Shown here: positions 33,599-44,830 of the stretch, one piece after another | Layout: every line of letters starts with the position of its first letter | How positions within the stretch are numbered: the first letter of the stretch is position 1 | NCBI GenBank assembly: GCA_900642245.1 | Contig: CAAAJI010000001.1 | Span: 554,216-618,215, forward strand | DNA: 64,000 bases | Reading direction: 5' to 3' | Origin: Fragilaria radians | Taxonomy: Eukaryota; Bacillariophyta; Fragilariophyceae; Fragilariales; Fragilariaceae | Position numbers and translations under genes: made by a program | Notes under the pieces: generated by a model | What the model was told of the DNA's origin: nothing | The model's database searches: none | The model's input: the letters and a program-made list of their open reading frames with translations, nothing else

Positions 33599-34879
33599 AT
33601 GTCTTGGTTAAACTTAACAATTCTGACGCTCTTTGCAGTGATTAAAAGTCAAGGATTTCAATCTTCCTTCACAAGTCTTTTAATACAGGAAAAGAGAGTT
33701 ATTTCATCTAGTTCCACAGCATTATTGCAAACACCCATAGTCGACGATTGGAAAATTCTTAAGTCTGGAGAACTCGTTGGAATTGTGAGAAACCATCCTG
33801 TCCTTGCGGATGGCGACGTAATCAAGACAAGTCCACTCGAAAATCCTGAAGATGCGATGATTATGAAAGTTGTCAAAACTGCCTCAGGTTCAACGTACAA
33901 ACTTGGAAATCCATCAATCATTCAATTACGAGCCAATAGTAAACTTTCTGAGCCAGCCTTGGATGAAAAATCTTTGAAACAAGCACTCGCAAAGGCAAAA
34001 CTACAATACGATCTTAACGGCTTGATAATTGGTAATGGTAGTTACTTATTAGCCGGAAAGCCAAGGAAAACGACATCTGGAAAGTCAACGATGTACATTT
34101 GTTATCGAAACGATGGAAACGGATTGCCTTTGAGTGGTCCACCCCTTTGTGCCAAGATATCCAGCAACATCGAGGCATTACGACGAGAATCTAAAAATTA
34201 CGAACGAGTTAGTGGAGGAGGATCCTTTGTTCAAATTTATCAATTTTATGGCCGTGCTGGTGACAACCGTCAACTTGTGACACAATCAGCCATAATCATG
34301 GAACGGGGGATTCAAGATCTCAAAACATACATTGAAGAGAATGGTCCACTCCAAGGGAGAGCGTTACGCGACTGTGCCATTGCAGCCATTCAATGCCTCC
34401 AGGCGATCCACTCTGCCAATATGGTATGGACAGACATGAAACCAGAAAACTTCGTTGTCACGGATACAATAAGTAAGGTTACCATCAAGGGTATCGATTT
34501 GGAATCGGCAATACCCATTGGAGAAAGTCCTGTAGATTACAGTCCAGATGCTTGTCCTCCCGAATTTGCAGAAGCATTCCTATCCGGAGACGCCGCGTAC
34601 TTTGAATTACAGTATAACTACGATATATGGTCGTTAGGGATGCTTCTTTATGAGCTATCAACGGGCCGAAATTACTTTCGAGGGAAAAGCCCAGCAGAAA
34701 TTACCAAACTTTTGAGAGACCCTGACTTTGTTCCCAATACCAGTGAGGTTCCAGATGAAAAACTTCGAGATCTCATATCGTCGTGTCTTCAACCGAAACC
34801 AGAACAGCGATTGTCCATCAACTCTATCCTCTTGCATTCATACTTCCTCACCACTGGATTTGGACCATTTAGTTTTTAA
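33599..34879 (+). CDS. Plastid-targeted-type protein kinase-like protein
   Basis: A 426-aa protein. I choose the ATG at 33599 (MSWLNLTILTLFAVIKSQGF) because the frame upstream has no ATG. The first 19 residues are a signal peptide with Gly-Phe at the presumed cleavage site, then a Ser/Thr-rich stretch, suggesting import into a secondary plastid. The kinase-like fold covers about 140-420: a Gly-rich loop IGNGSYLLAG, the Lys of LCAKIS, catalytic loop WTDMKPEN (Asp, Lys and Asn kept; His-Arg replaced by Trp-Thr), IDLES in place of DFG (Asp kept, Phe and Gly lost), PPE in place of APE, and DIWSLGMLLYELSTG. Metal and ATP ligands are present, so it may be active, but the altered HRD and DFG motifs make it atypical. 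The substrate is unknown. Confidence 0.75.
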   Translation: MSWLNLTILTLFAVIKSQGFQSSFTSLLIQEKRVISSSSTALLQTPIVDDWKILKSGELVGIVRNHPVLADGDVIKTSPLENPEDAMIMKVVKTASGSTYKLGNPSIIQLRANSKLSEPALDEKSLKQALAKAKLQYDLNGLIIGNGSYLLAGKPRKTTSGKSTMYICYRNDGNGLPLSGPPLCAKISSNIEALRRESKNYERVSGGGSFVQIYQFYGRAGDNRQLVTQSAIIMERGIQDLKTYIEENGPLQGRALRDCAIAAIQCLQAIHSANMVWTDMKPENFVVTDTISKVTIKGIDLESAIPIGESPVDYSPDACPPEFAEAFLSGDAAYFELQYNYDIWSLGMLLYELSTGRNYFRGKSPAEITKLLRDPDFVPNTSEVPDEKLRDLISSCLQPKPEQRLSINSILLHSYFLTTGFGPFSF

Positions 34880-35000
34880 TCAGTCAGTCTAATACCAACA
34901 GAAACAAATTGCTTGTTAGCCCTTATAATAACGTTTTAAGTTTGAAATCCTAACAGACTGTACCTATTGATAAGAAAGAGTGACTTTGAATTTGTTAGCT

Positions 35001-35979
35001 CTACTGTTTAGAAAATCTTTTGAATCCCTGGAAACGTCCTGCGACTTCCGGAACTTTTTCATTATCATTTGTAACAGATTCTCTACTCTCACTTGCATAA
35101 AATGCTGGTATTGTAGCAGATGGATCCAACTCGCTTTCTTTCTTAACCCATGCAGTTGCTTGTTTCAAAGCGGACTTACTGATAAAGCTTAACACGGGTC
35201 CCGGAACAGCACCATTTAACTTGATATCACATGCATAAAAGACTCGTGAACAACCCTGGAGATACATTGTAGTGCAAAGGGATGTGAGTGTGAAGAACAT
35301 TTTCGAAAACAAGAATTATCGTACATACGAGAAAAACTTACGGTTTTCGTAGGGTGATCCTCAACATGCCAATGTCCTGAAACATCATCAAAGTCTGATT
35401 TCTTCTCATAGTCAAGGCGCCAAGTTAGAGACCCTTTATCTGGGAAGTACGTATGGTCATAGTAATTTTCATACTGGAAAATTGCATATTTTGTTGGATG
35501 GTAAGTCTATGAATAAATCATGAAAATGATAACAAACATTCACTTACAGAATAACCAGGCAATACACCAAGTCTTTGTCGTGTTTTGATCGTTATGGTTC
35601 CATCTTGGTTTTTGCACACGTCGTAATTCTTGCACTCTAGAACCTTCGCAACCTTCGACACGTATTCATCCATACCAAGAATTTGCCTCCAAACTGCTTG
35701 CTTGGGAGCCTCAATGTCTTGTACGCAAAAGACACCCCCTGCAGATTCTTCATCCTTGTCTCCCGGTTTGGGTAATACTTGCTTCATAACTGACTTTCCT
35801 GAACTTAATTCCTTCTCATCTGCTGGCTGAAGCGTCACATCCAACAATGGTCCAGGTACGTGAGGCTTTAGAATTCCAAAGTGCCCATGTGGAACATTAC
35901 GATCCTTTTTCTTGGAATCTACGAAAGATATCGTCGCTAGAACCAATACAACGAGAAGAAGGTAATAGTGACAATTCAT
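35001..35979 (-). CDS. START/SRPBCC-fold protein with signal peptide
   Basis: Three exons (35979-35548, 35473-35342, 35255-35001) with introns of 74 and 86 nt give 272 aa. I start at MNCHYYLLLVVLVLATIS because it begins with a clean signal peptide; the frame is open upstream. The conserved segments are GHFGILKPHVPGP near residue 35, CVQDIEAPKQAVWRQIL near 80, LPGYSYENYYDHT at the first splice, SLTWRLDYEKKSDFDDV, GHWHVEDHP and RVFYACDIKL. Together they form a START-like/SRPBCC (polyketide cyclase) ligand-binding fold, a family I associate with diatom genomes. It probably binds a lipid or other hydrophobic molecule in the secretory pathway or plastid. The ligand is unknown. Confidence 0.75.
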
Positions 35980-36033
35980 CCTACTATTAAGGTTGGGTTC
36001 GTAAGGGTTAGGAGCAGCAAAAGCAATAAATAT

Positions 36034-36059
36034 TGATGATGATGATGATGACGACGATG
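36034..36059. repeat. GAT/GAC trinucleotide microsatellite
   Basis: A short run of GAT units followed by GAC units just upstream of the START gene. On the minus strand it encodes Ser repeats in the open frame upstream of the chosen start, which is one reason not to include that extension. Confidence 0.6.
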
Positions 36060-37194
36060 AAATGTGTGACAAGCAAATTCAACACAACCACCACCCTTCA
36101 AAAAAAAGATGATGGTGATGTGATCACAAAATCTCGTTAGAACCGTCGTCGAAACGAGCGTAAATGATCTACTACTAAGCAACACTTAATGGGTCAGAAA
36201 TTACTACTCTTGCGTAGCTATCTTGTCAATGCGAGCGCTTATGAGTTTTTAAGCTGTGATGTCGACAACGTTTGTCCTTCTCTCCTCGTCACTACATCAA
36301 TTCCTGCACCCAAAACCTCTTCTGACGTAAATTGCGTGCCAATGCAATAAACATTGACGTCGCACGAAGGAATCTCAATGCCATATTTACTTGGAGGTCA
36401 ATCTTCTAATTTTTTCAAATGCAAAGCTTAGGCTGTGCTCACTAATTGCCTCCATTTGTTCATGCCTAAAAGTGGGAGCAGATAACAGAAATTCAAGAAC
36501 AATTGACATCCCTTGATCATGTTGCAAGGTATTTAAATGAAGTCTGTATGTGGAAAGCAACAGTCTGCATGCAACGCTCTGTTACTGTATATTCTTCAAC
36601 AAAGTTCCCTGAGTCAGCATTGCTGCTGGGGGGTTGGTAAAAAAGGAATGAATAAGCAGCATATATGTCTGATGGAATTTGCAAGCTATCTCAAGTTATG
36701 TGTTAGGAGCAAAAAATTGCGAAGGAAATGATTTGCAAAACTTTCTCTCAAAGTCAAAGTGAATAGAAAAATGTGAGCAAAATATCCTGTCATTTCAAAG
36801 TGAATTCGGTGTATCATAGTAATAAATAGATAAAGATTAATGGACATTGCTGATTTTAATGTATAATGTGCATATCAACTCCAACATGTAATTACCGAAA
36901 CGCAGCCAGATCTGCCAACTCATATTTACAACTTTATGAACCGATTAAATCATTAATCAATTAACTAGTAATCTGCATCAGCCACCTGTAGTTACTCCAG
37001 CTCTATTCTCGAAGTCCACAAAAACCTTGTATGGTACTGCAAAAGTGCACCACCCGAGTTAAATCCACTCCTAAAATTAATCAGCAAGTCATAGCCTTCT
37101 TGTTCAAATCAAAAATAAAAACTATAGGGAGTATTGTACAGTGCGGCAGTGCTCATGCATATGGGTTGATTTTCATAGTTAATGACAGTCAGGC

Positions 37195-37458
37195 TTACCA
37201 GGATTTGACTTCAATACCAATTTCTCTCAATAAATAGAAGTTGAAATTTGTTACTCGTTGTAGCTTCAGATACTGCAACATGGTTGAAAGAGTCACACCT
37301 CTTTGAGCCCTTGTACGTAAGCATATAAATAGGTACAGTAAATAAATGATGAATCCAGTAAAGCTAATTCTTGTTTCTGAATCTACAGCCCAGCCAGAGT
37401 CACAAATCAATGACTTTAATACACTTAAATAACTGACGCAATCTATTTGAGATGACAT
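37195..37458 (-). pseudogene. Copia RNase H relic
   Basis: An open 87-codon frame reads CDSGWAVDSETRISFTGFI, then RTRAQRGVTLS and YLLREIGIEVK. These correspond to the copia RNase H segments 'SDADWAGDxxTRxSxTGFI', 'WRSKxQxxVxLSSSEAEY' and 'LLxxxGI'. The first Asp motif is altered and the SSTEAEY acidic segment is lost (STMLQY), so it is inactive. No LTRs or other domains were recognised nearby. Confidence 0.6.
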
Positions 37459-38256
37459 TTCGAACTAGACGCAATTATTACTTCCAATCCTGATAAGCAG
37501 ACAGCACAGCACATTGATATGCAAATCAAGCCTTGGACAAATGGAGTATCATGCAGTATGGTCCTTCAAGACATACGGCAGACCAGTAATTTTGGAGTAC
37601 AAGAAAGTTGAGATGCGAGTAATTGGATGAATAGAATCTGTGGAGATGTAGCATTTCACAGTCAATTGATCATCGGGTTAGGAATTTTCAATTACCAAGC
37701 CTAAGTTTATGGAATAGTAAAAAAATCAGGGTTTCTACCTTCCCACAATGAGAGTACTTAAAATTCAAGCTTAAAAATAATGTTGTGTCAAACCAAGCTT
37801 ATTGAAAATCAGGGTCAGATAGATGTTATGCTTCTGACTGGGCATAATGTCCTTCAATCCTTGGATATAGATAAAGGGTAGAAATGAATTGCTGTGTGAT
37901 CTTAAGCTAATGAAGTATTCTAGATTGTACTTGTAGAGAAATCCTTTAGGGTTGATTAAAGCCCTTCAGATAATACCATTTTTGTCAATGGATTGACCTA
38001 GTATGTATTTAGCCATAGGCATTGAGCATCCAATTCCCAGATAATTTGAATACATATTTTTGTTTTTTTTCTGGAAATGGATGTTTTTTTTGTTCTATTC
38101 CTCGAAAGGTTACAATACTTTCCACGTGTAATTTTTCTCAGCCAAACTGACAACCTTGTGTGTGGCTCTTGATCTACGTGCGCATTTTCCTGTCAATTGA
38201 CAACTGAAACATCTATATCCACGGTGGTGCAGAATTTCGGTTTTTTAGAATAAACG

Positions 38257-39698
38257 ATGGGAAAGAAAGCAAGGACTCCTTCTGGTATTCAAAAAGCTCA
38301 AAGTCGCAAGCTCGACAAAGCTTCTTTGCCCCCTGCTCCTCCTCCACCGACAGATGAGGTGAGAGAAATCTCAAACGTTTTTCATGGTTTGAATGATCGC
38401 TATCAAGAATTCTGCCTGTACCCTGTCAGATCCAAGACCTTTATCACTCACTTATATAATCTTCTTTCATAGCTTGGATCCGCCAAGATTTTGGATGCAC
38501 CTTCTTTACCGGGAACAGGATTTAAGATCCTTGGTGGGCCTGGTTATGATGACGGCGGAGTTGCCGATCTCAGTCTTTTGATTGACCTAGAAGACAGTGT
38601 GCTGCGGCGTCGTCGAGGAGAAACTGAGTACTTCACAGCTCTTAAGGCTGATTTGCTTCCGCGTGCAACCACAGGACCCATGGCTAAGATGAGTCGAAGA
38701 GAGCAGAAGGTTAGTTTGGCACAATTACTCTTCGCAGAAGATGAAGAAGCTGAAGAAAGAGGTCCTTCGGAAGTCTTTATGGACGTTTTGGATGATGACG
38801 ATGACGAAAAAACTGTCCAGCATCGACAAGCACGTCTCTCGCAGGCTAAGGCAGCTCTCAGTTTGTCTCTTTTATTGCGAGAGGGAGCATGTGCCTCCCT
38901 CTCTCTTTCAGAGATCTGCAAACGCCAACTTGCCAGGCGTGGAAAATCTGGGGCTGAAGTGGCTCTTCGATGCGCCGAAAAGGCCCTCGAAATTTCTGGG
39001 AGTGGATTCTGGGATGGCGATGACATCGCCATTGAGGTGAGTAGTGGGTTGATATAGGACACATCAGAGAGTTCGTCAATTAACTTAAACCTGACGATTT
39101 TTAATTCCAACTAAAACAAATATCGAAGGCTGAGGACGATCCTGTAATTAATCCAAAATTCGAAAAAAATGCGACAACTCCAGGCTTGGCCCATGAAGTA
39201 ACCTTGAAACTACTCCCTATCCGTATTTCAAACCTTTGCAAGCGTTCTGCGCTTCTACAGAAAGGAAATGCTTTAGCTGCTCTCGGTCGACAAGAAGAAG
39301 CTAGACAGGCATATGAACAAGTCTTTCCGTTGATCCAGGACGAACCTCGTTGTGCTCGAGTGGACTGGGAACGCTTTTCCCTCTTTATTAACATTGGAAA
39401 CACTTACAGTAGGTGCGGTGAGTTTGAATTAGGAGATGAACAATACAAACTGGCCGAACAACTTGGAAGAGATCACTTGAATGATGAAGAAGGTAGTAAA
39501 AACGATGGATGTGGTATGGTAGATGGTGCCAAACGTGCTAGAGCATTTGCACTCAAAAAAGCTGGACGTGAAGAAGAAGCAAAGGCTCTTTTAAAGGAAG
39601 TCATTGCCTCCCAAATCGAACTGAAGATGAGGAAACAAGAAGAGGAAGCGGCAAAAGCAAAAAATAATGCAGAAGAAGCTATTCCTCAGTCTAGCTAG
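38257..39698 (+). CDS. TPR-repeat protein, function unknown
   Basis: Three exons (38257-38358, 38473-39036, 39129-39698) with introns of 114 and 92 nt give about 411 aa. It begins MGKKARTPSGIQKAQSRK, a short basic N-terminus, followed by a Pro-rich stretch and a conserved-looking GTGFKILGGPGYDDGG segment. The middle has an acidic patch (DVLDDDDDEK). The C-terminal half carries TPR-like helices: LLQKGNALAALGRQEEARQAY, FSLFINIGNTYSRCGEFELGD and ARAFALKKAGREEEAKALL. The last is typical of the 'A-x-x-x-G-x-x-x-EA' pattern. It is probably a cytosolic scaffold or assembly factor. Alternative splice sites are possible for the second intron (acceptor chosen at CGAAG/G). Confidence 0.7.
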
Positions 39699-39776
39699 GA
39701 GTGAACTTAAAATAATCATTTCGAAAATATTGGATTGTACTCAGCTTACTAAAAGAGACAGGAATTTTGAGCTTTA

Positions 39777-41003
39777 TTAATTTGGTGATATCTTAGGAAT
39801 TTTTTTGACATCTGGCGGGACTTTATCCTCTGAAAGGTCCGTGTCGAAGAAAGTGGTGAGGTTACGGTCAAAATAATGTTTGATATGAAACCAGGTAGTT
39901 TCGCTCGCAATCTGTTCAACGAGAAGGCGGATGCGTCTCTTATCCAAATTTGTATAGAAAGTGTTGTACTCGTGCCCAGGTTCAAATTCTTCAGGGTGTC
40001 GGGCAGTTGGGAGCTCTAGGAAATCCAGCATAGAATCAACTGTTTCATTAAAATTTGTGGCGTAATCTTCGTAGTATAGCACCTTAGTTTCAATTCCATA
40101 CTTCTTTTCTAGTTGGAAGGCAAGGTTGTGCCATTGAATGTACTTGAAAACCTCGGCATGACACGGCGACAGGCGTAATTGACGAATCATATCGTGTTCG
40201 AAATTTTCATCTTCTTCCTTCTTGAACATCTCATCCAACTCGTAGCACCAGCGCTGAAAGCCTGTTGCATCCGAAGGATGGTCTTTGACCCAATCATCCT
40301 TGATCTTTCCCTTGTCGATGGCATTTTTGCGTTCGAGATGATATCTTGCAACAAAATTGTGATAAGGGTTTCTTATCAAATGAATCGCTTTCTTGACTCT
40401 ATCCATGGGATATAAATACTCTTTGCGAGATCGATCGGGTGCCACTCTACCAGTAGAAAGACGGCAAGCGTCTACGAAGCTCTCAAATGTCTCTACGTAT
40501 TCCTCAGGACTGCATGTAATACAACGACTGCCGCAATGAGTCTTTACAAGCACATATTGTTTAGGCAGATGCCTAATCGCTCCTAGCTTTCCCGAAAGGC
40601 CTTCCCAGAAAGGTCCCTCGGGATATCGTGGATAGATGGAAAGAGAATATTCATCATCGGCAGTGACTTCATCGCCATAATTCGTTGCCGTTGATAAATT
40701 AGAAGTCCGTTCTACACACATCATCGTAAAGGAAGTCCCACTGTTCGGATAACTCATCAACCAAGCAATTTTTGGTGTAAATTCTCCGCCTTTGGGAGCA
40801 TTCCAAAAACTAAGGTGATTATTCGAACGGATGTCCTTTATCGTGTGATCAGTCCCTCGTTGAACCAATGACACTTCTTTCGACGTTGGCTTCGATATAA
40901 AGTAAACAGCAACACAAAGGATTATTATGAGGCAGCATTTTTGTGGCCAATCCAGTTGACAAAGGTTAGAGTGCGAGCTCTTTTTCTTTGGTGATGTCCC
41001 CAT
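39777..41003 (-). CDS. Type II membrane sulfotransferase
   Basis: A 408-aa single-exon protein. A short cytoplasmic Lys-rich N-terminus is followed by one membrane segment (CLIIILCVAVYFI, about 24-36), so it is a type II Golgi-type protein. The PAPS 5'-phosphosulfate loop is SYPNSGTS at 84-91. KTHCGSRC follows, and the 3'-phosphate loop is IHLIRNPYHNFVARYHL near 205, with Arg and Asn in the expected places. These features define the P-loop sulfotransferase superfamily, which transfers sulfate from PAPS to carbohydrates or proteins. In an alga, sulfated cell-surface polysaccharide is a plausible acceptor, but that is inference. It is convergent with the TPR gene, whose stop lies only 78 bp away. 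Confidence 0.82.
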   Translation of the reverse strand: MGTSPKKKSSHSNLCQLDWPQKCCLIIILCVAVYFISKPTSKEVSLVQRGTDHTIKDIRSNNHLSFWNAPKGGEFTPKIAWLMSYPNSGTSFTMMCVERTSNLSTATNYGDEVTADDEYSLSIYPRYPEGPFWEGLSGKLGAIRHLPKQYVLVKTHCGSRCITCSPEEYVETFESFVDACRLSTGRVAPDRSRKEYLYPMDRVKKAIHLIRNPYHNFVARYHLERKNAIDKGKIKDDWVKDHPSDATGFQRWCYELDEMFKKEEDENFEHDMIRQLRLSPCHAEVFKYIQWHNLAFQLEKKYGIETKVLYYEDYATNFNETVDSMLDFLELPTARHPEEFEPGHEYNTFYTNLDKRRIRLLVEQIASETTWFHIKHYFDRNLTTFFDTDLSEDKVPPDVKKIPKISPN

Positions 41004-43669
41004 GAATGTTGGATTAGCAGCAATGTTTTGTCTTTCAAAAAATTTGCGTTACAACAACCATTGCATAGGACAGTACGCTTGTCATTAGAAATTTAATCGT
41101 ATACGAGTAATCGGAGTATGTATGTGGTAAGTAACAATAGTCGTTCCAAGTTGGAGTCGAATTTTGTTCCGTGTAAGTTAGGTTTTTTTTGTGGGATTCG
41201 AATTCAAGAACATCCTTATTTTGAAAAAAAGAGCAATGTTCTTAGTTATGATTATCGTAGTTGTAGTGAATGATTATTGTACGGTAGTGTACTTTCATCA
41301 TTTATTGTAAAGTTAATGAAGATGCCCTTTATCAACCACATAGTCAATCTATGCTGCAGATGACAGCAGCGTAATTTAAAATAATACAGAAGATTATTTA
41401 ACGTCATGATAATCTTTCGAATATCAGACTTGTGCTCAAAATAAATGTATGGCATGCGAAAGTATGATCTAATCTGGCTATTTCTGTACCTTAGAGACAG
41501 CATTAAAAAATCTTTTTACATACTGAAAAATTTAGTGCACCTCTAAATTTGGCTTAAGAAATACTGTCAAGCCAATTCTTTTGAGGGAATCAGATGGGCA
41601 TATAAGGGTGAACAGATGATTTTGGATACCTTCAATGCCGGTACAAAAGGACATTTCATACTCAATTAATCAAACAATCTTATAGCAAGTAACATTAACT
41701 TACTCCTTAAATCAAGTATAAAATTTAGTTCAAGGCATTGTGGTATACTATGAGCCGCCAGAACATGGGCTAACCTTGTTTTCTGTAAAAATGGGTCCTC
41801 ACAATAAATATGTGTTTACTCCCAATCACTCAAAACCTGGATGTGTCATTGGACTTCCGTACATGATGTAGAGGGGAATTTCTGGCTCTAGGCAATATGG
41901 AACTAAACAACTTTTTTATAAAGGAGCAAAAAGGTAAAAGTATGAATCATTCGATGGATGGCTTAATGAGTTAGGAAATGTATCAGTGTAATGTTATCAA
42001 AACTGCTAGTACAGGTAAGCAAGGAAACATGCAGATATTTCATATATTTTCATATCTATTTTCAGCCAATAATGGCTTCACCGAAGTCTACTCAAAAATT
42101 TGGAAGCTAATAAATGCCACCTCAATCACTCCAAATTGTTACGAATGTGTAGCTCTTTCCAAGACTAGTGCATCATTTTTGTCAATCTCCAACTCATTAC
42201 GAGATTTGAACGGTAAGATTCAGTTACAGAGTTATATCAATTTTGATTTAAAGCCCTCTTTGCGACTTCTCAACATAGAATACAGTCTCCTGTAAAATTG
42301 TATGGTTGATAATTGTCTCCTTGCTATGTGGCATAAAAGTCCGTAATATTCTAAGATTGGTGAGCAGCATGGAGCACCGATTATTTTTGACTATTTCTAT
42401 TCCCCATGCATTAAAGTTAAAGTCTTCCATCCAGTGGACCATTACCTTTTGGAAGGAAAAGCCAAATCATTGTATGTCTTCATGGAAACTAATGTACATA
42501 TAGCTTAGCACCCGCATCAAATTTAATCTGATTGTCACACTACTCCTATGTAAAAGCAGTGGCGATGGGAAGCATTTCCTTTGATAAGATTTTGTCAATG
42601 ATTCTTTTATTTGAACTAGAATATGTCCTAACATTTTTTCCCTAAGTTTTTCGAATTGATTCGCCTCCCAATTGCATTCATAACTTTGAAAAGCGATATC
42701 AATGACCGTTGCTTCCTTTTTAATCTAAAATCGAGCCACCTTGGTGCTGCGACAATTAATCCTGTCCTTCGTTGCTTAAGTATTAGTACCTCTAGTTTGA
42801 GACACATCTAGACCAATCTTTGCTACCCTAACCACTCCTTTATGTATTTACTTTATGGCCAGGCCTTTTTTTGTCTAGTTTTCCAGATGTTTGAATAAGG
42901 ACACGGATTCTTAAAAAGATATCACAAATGGATTCGAAAAAATCGAAAAGTAGGACACGGATTGTTTACAAGATATCACAAATGGATTCGAAAAAATCGA
43001 AAAGTACTATGCAGCTTCTCCATTAAATGTATTCCTAAATACACCACATACCTTATGATGTTTACAGCATGATTAGTGCTCATTACATTACTCATGTCCT
43101 ATGATTTTATCTTTTATTCGTACGATAAGGTAAGATATTCTCTACTTCATAAGATTCCCTTGTTTGACACTTTAAGGAATATTCTAGTCTTGCTGGTGTT
43201 GCATTGAATATGATGTGACTTGCAAGGCACTTACTATGTAGTGCACCTATATCTGTTGCCAAGAACAATGACATTTTATTCATTTTACAAATAACAATTT
43301 TTGAATGCCGTGCAACAAATCTCTTAGACATTAATTACTGTGAAATTTATACATATTGAATTTCTATTGTCCTTGTCGTTGACTACCATGATTTGAAGTA
43401 TGAAGTATAGCATTAGATTCTCTCATTGTAATGTAAAGTCTCAACTACCAATTAATCATAGGAATTGAAAGCAAGTAAGGTTTAAAGGCATCTTTCTCGT
43501 AATTTGATGCTTGATTGACCAAGAAATCTATTCGAAAAATACTTTAGGGATGTGCCACCAGGAAAGATCCCTACGGTCTACATTTTGGCCGCAAGAAATA
43601 GATATGAAGAATAAAATGATTGCTACTACAAGAAAATTCAACGTCAAGTGCTGTTTGAATTATCCCTAC
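41004..43669. other. Intergenic region
   Basis: About 2.7 kb between the sulfotransferase and ATP synthase delta. It contains a 54-bp tandem duplication (42898-43005). A stretch near 41618-41672 loosely resembles the sequences bracketing the gypsy relic at 14-15 kb. No gene is recognisable. Confidence 0.4.
42898..43005. repeat. 54-bp tandem duplication
   Basis: Two head-to-tail copies, 42898-42951 and 42952-43005. The last 35 bases of each unit are the same, ending AAAAAATCGAAAAGT; differences cluster in a few bases after AGGACACGGATT. No coding content. Confidence 0.9.
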
Positions 43670-44327
43670 TTAGATGGCTAGACCGATGGCAGTGGCCATG
43701 GCTTTGTTCGTTTCCATCGCAATCTCAGCTTCAGCCTTAGCAACGGATCCAACTTCTGCCGAAGAAAAGGCTGCCTTGGCAGCTTCGTAATTTTTTTGAA
43801 TCGCTGCTCCATCCAAATCATCCAATTTAACAGCTTCAGGACAAGAGACATCCTGATAAACATTTAATGATATATTTTCGTAGAGAAGATCAGCCATGAT
43901 ATGGAACGCAGATACGTGTACCGGATGCGGGGATAGTAAAATGAGACATTGGAAATGGAATTATGCATGGAATACTATAGAGAGAGGGCTGAAAGGAACG
44001 TACCGTGACGGAATTTGGATGCGTCAAAGCGAAACCTCCTGCAACAAAGTACTTTTCAGGGTCTCCAGAGTTGAAAAGAACTTGAACAACACCAGGTTTG
44101 AGCTGTGAAACGATTGGAATATGGTTGACTGTTACTCCATACTCTCCATCTACACCAGGAAGGATGACTTGTGCGACCTCTGCATTGCGATAAATGGTTT
44201 CATGTGGGAGACAAAAATTCAATAACATTTTTGCGGCAGCACTTCCATCAGCAGCAGTGCTCAGAGAGAGACGATTGTGGAAGAGATTTGAACGTAGCTT
44301 TAAAAGGGAGGAGGCCGATCGATACAT
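43670..44327 (-). CDS. ATP5F1D: Mitochondrial ATP synthase F1 subunit delta (bacterial epsilon homologue)
   Basis: Two exons (44327-44004 and 43852-43670) with a 151-nt intron give 168 aa. The first 25 or so residues are basic and Ser/Leu-rich (MYRSASSLLKLRSNLFHNRL), a mitochondrial presequence. The beta-sandwich domain follows with VILPGVDGEYGV, NHIPIVSQLKPGVV and YFVAGGFALTHPNSVT; the splice restores SVTDVSCPEAVKLDD. The C-terminal helical hairpin is Ala-rich (NYEAAKAAFSSAEVGSVAKAEAEIAM). This is the central-stalk subunit that, with gamma, couples the c-ring to the catalytic hexamer. It lies head to head with the beta subunit gene, start codons 503 bp apart. Confidence 0.93.
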
Positions 44328-44830
44328 GGTGGATGTATTGGACGGTACGGTTTCACAATCTAAGCGTTTTACGGTCTTCCTTTACCTGCATCATTACTAG
44401 TAGTCTTACTGGTATCGATATTGCATCACCACCACTAGTACTACAATACTTATTGGAGACGGAAAAAACTAATTCCTCTGTAAAATGGTCGTTAAAAATG
44501 TGTAAGTACAACTGTCGTTTCGTAAGATAAAGATTCATTTTCACAGTCACAGTATCATTGTGCTCATGACTCCAATACGATACTTCACATTTGTACACCG
44601 TAACATTTACTGAAAAGTTTCCGAAATCACTGTTTTTCATCCAATACTGTTGTACTACATTCCTGTGAACAGTTGATCACTTGTTGCACGTAGAAAGCTA
44701 CATAAGGAAATCCTACAAACCTAGGCCACAAAGAGTAACGTTTGGCACAATTACCACGTAGTTCAGTGGTAGGGTGTACAGAGATAGACTTCATTGACTA
44801 CCGACCTCCTTTGCTTCGCATTTGGTAAAC
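44328..44830. promoter_or_regulatory. Probable bidirectional promoter of ATP synthase delta and beta
   Basis: A 503-bp region separates the two divergent start codons and must contain both 5' regions. I could not identify a TATA box or initiator with confidence. A stretch at about 44761-44777 (TAGTTCAGTGGTAGG) resembles a tRNA A box, but no B box follows. Confidence 0.5.

Larger units (their letters stand above)
35980..38256. other. Intergenic region with a microsatellite and a copia relic
   Basis: About 2.3 kb between divergent START and TPR genes. It begins with a GAT/GAC microsatellite in the START 5' region (36034-36059) and contains a copia RNase H relic at 37195-37458. The remainder is AT-rich. 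Confidence 0.4.

Noticed and set aside
44755..44790. A tRNA gene suggested by an A-box-like TAGTTCAGTGGTAGG
   Set aside because: No B box (GGTTCRANNCC) or cloverleaf follows; it is probably part of the ATP synthase promoter region.
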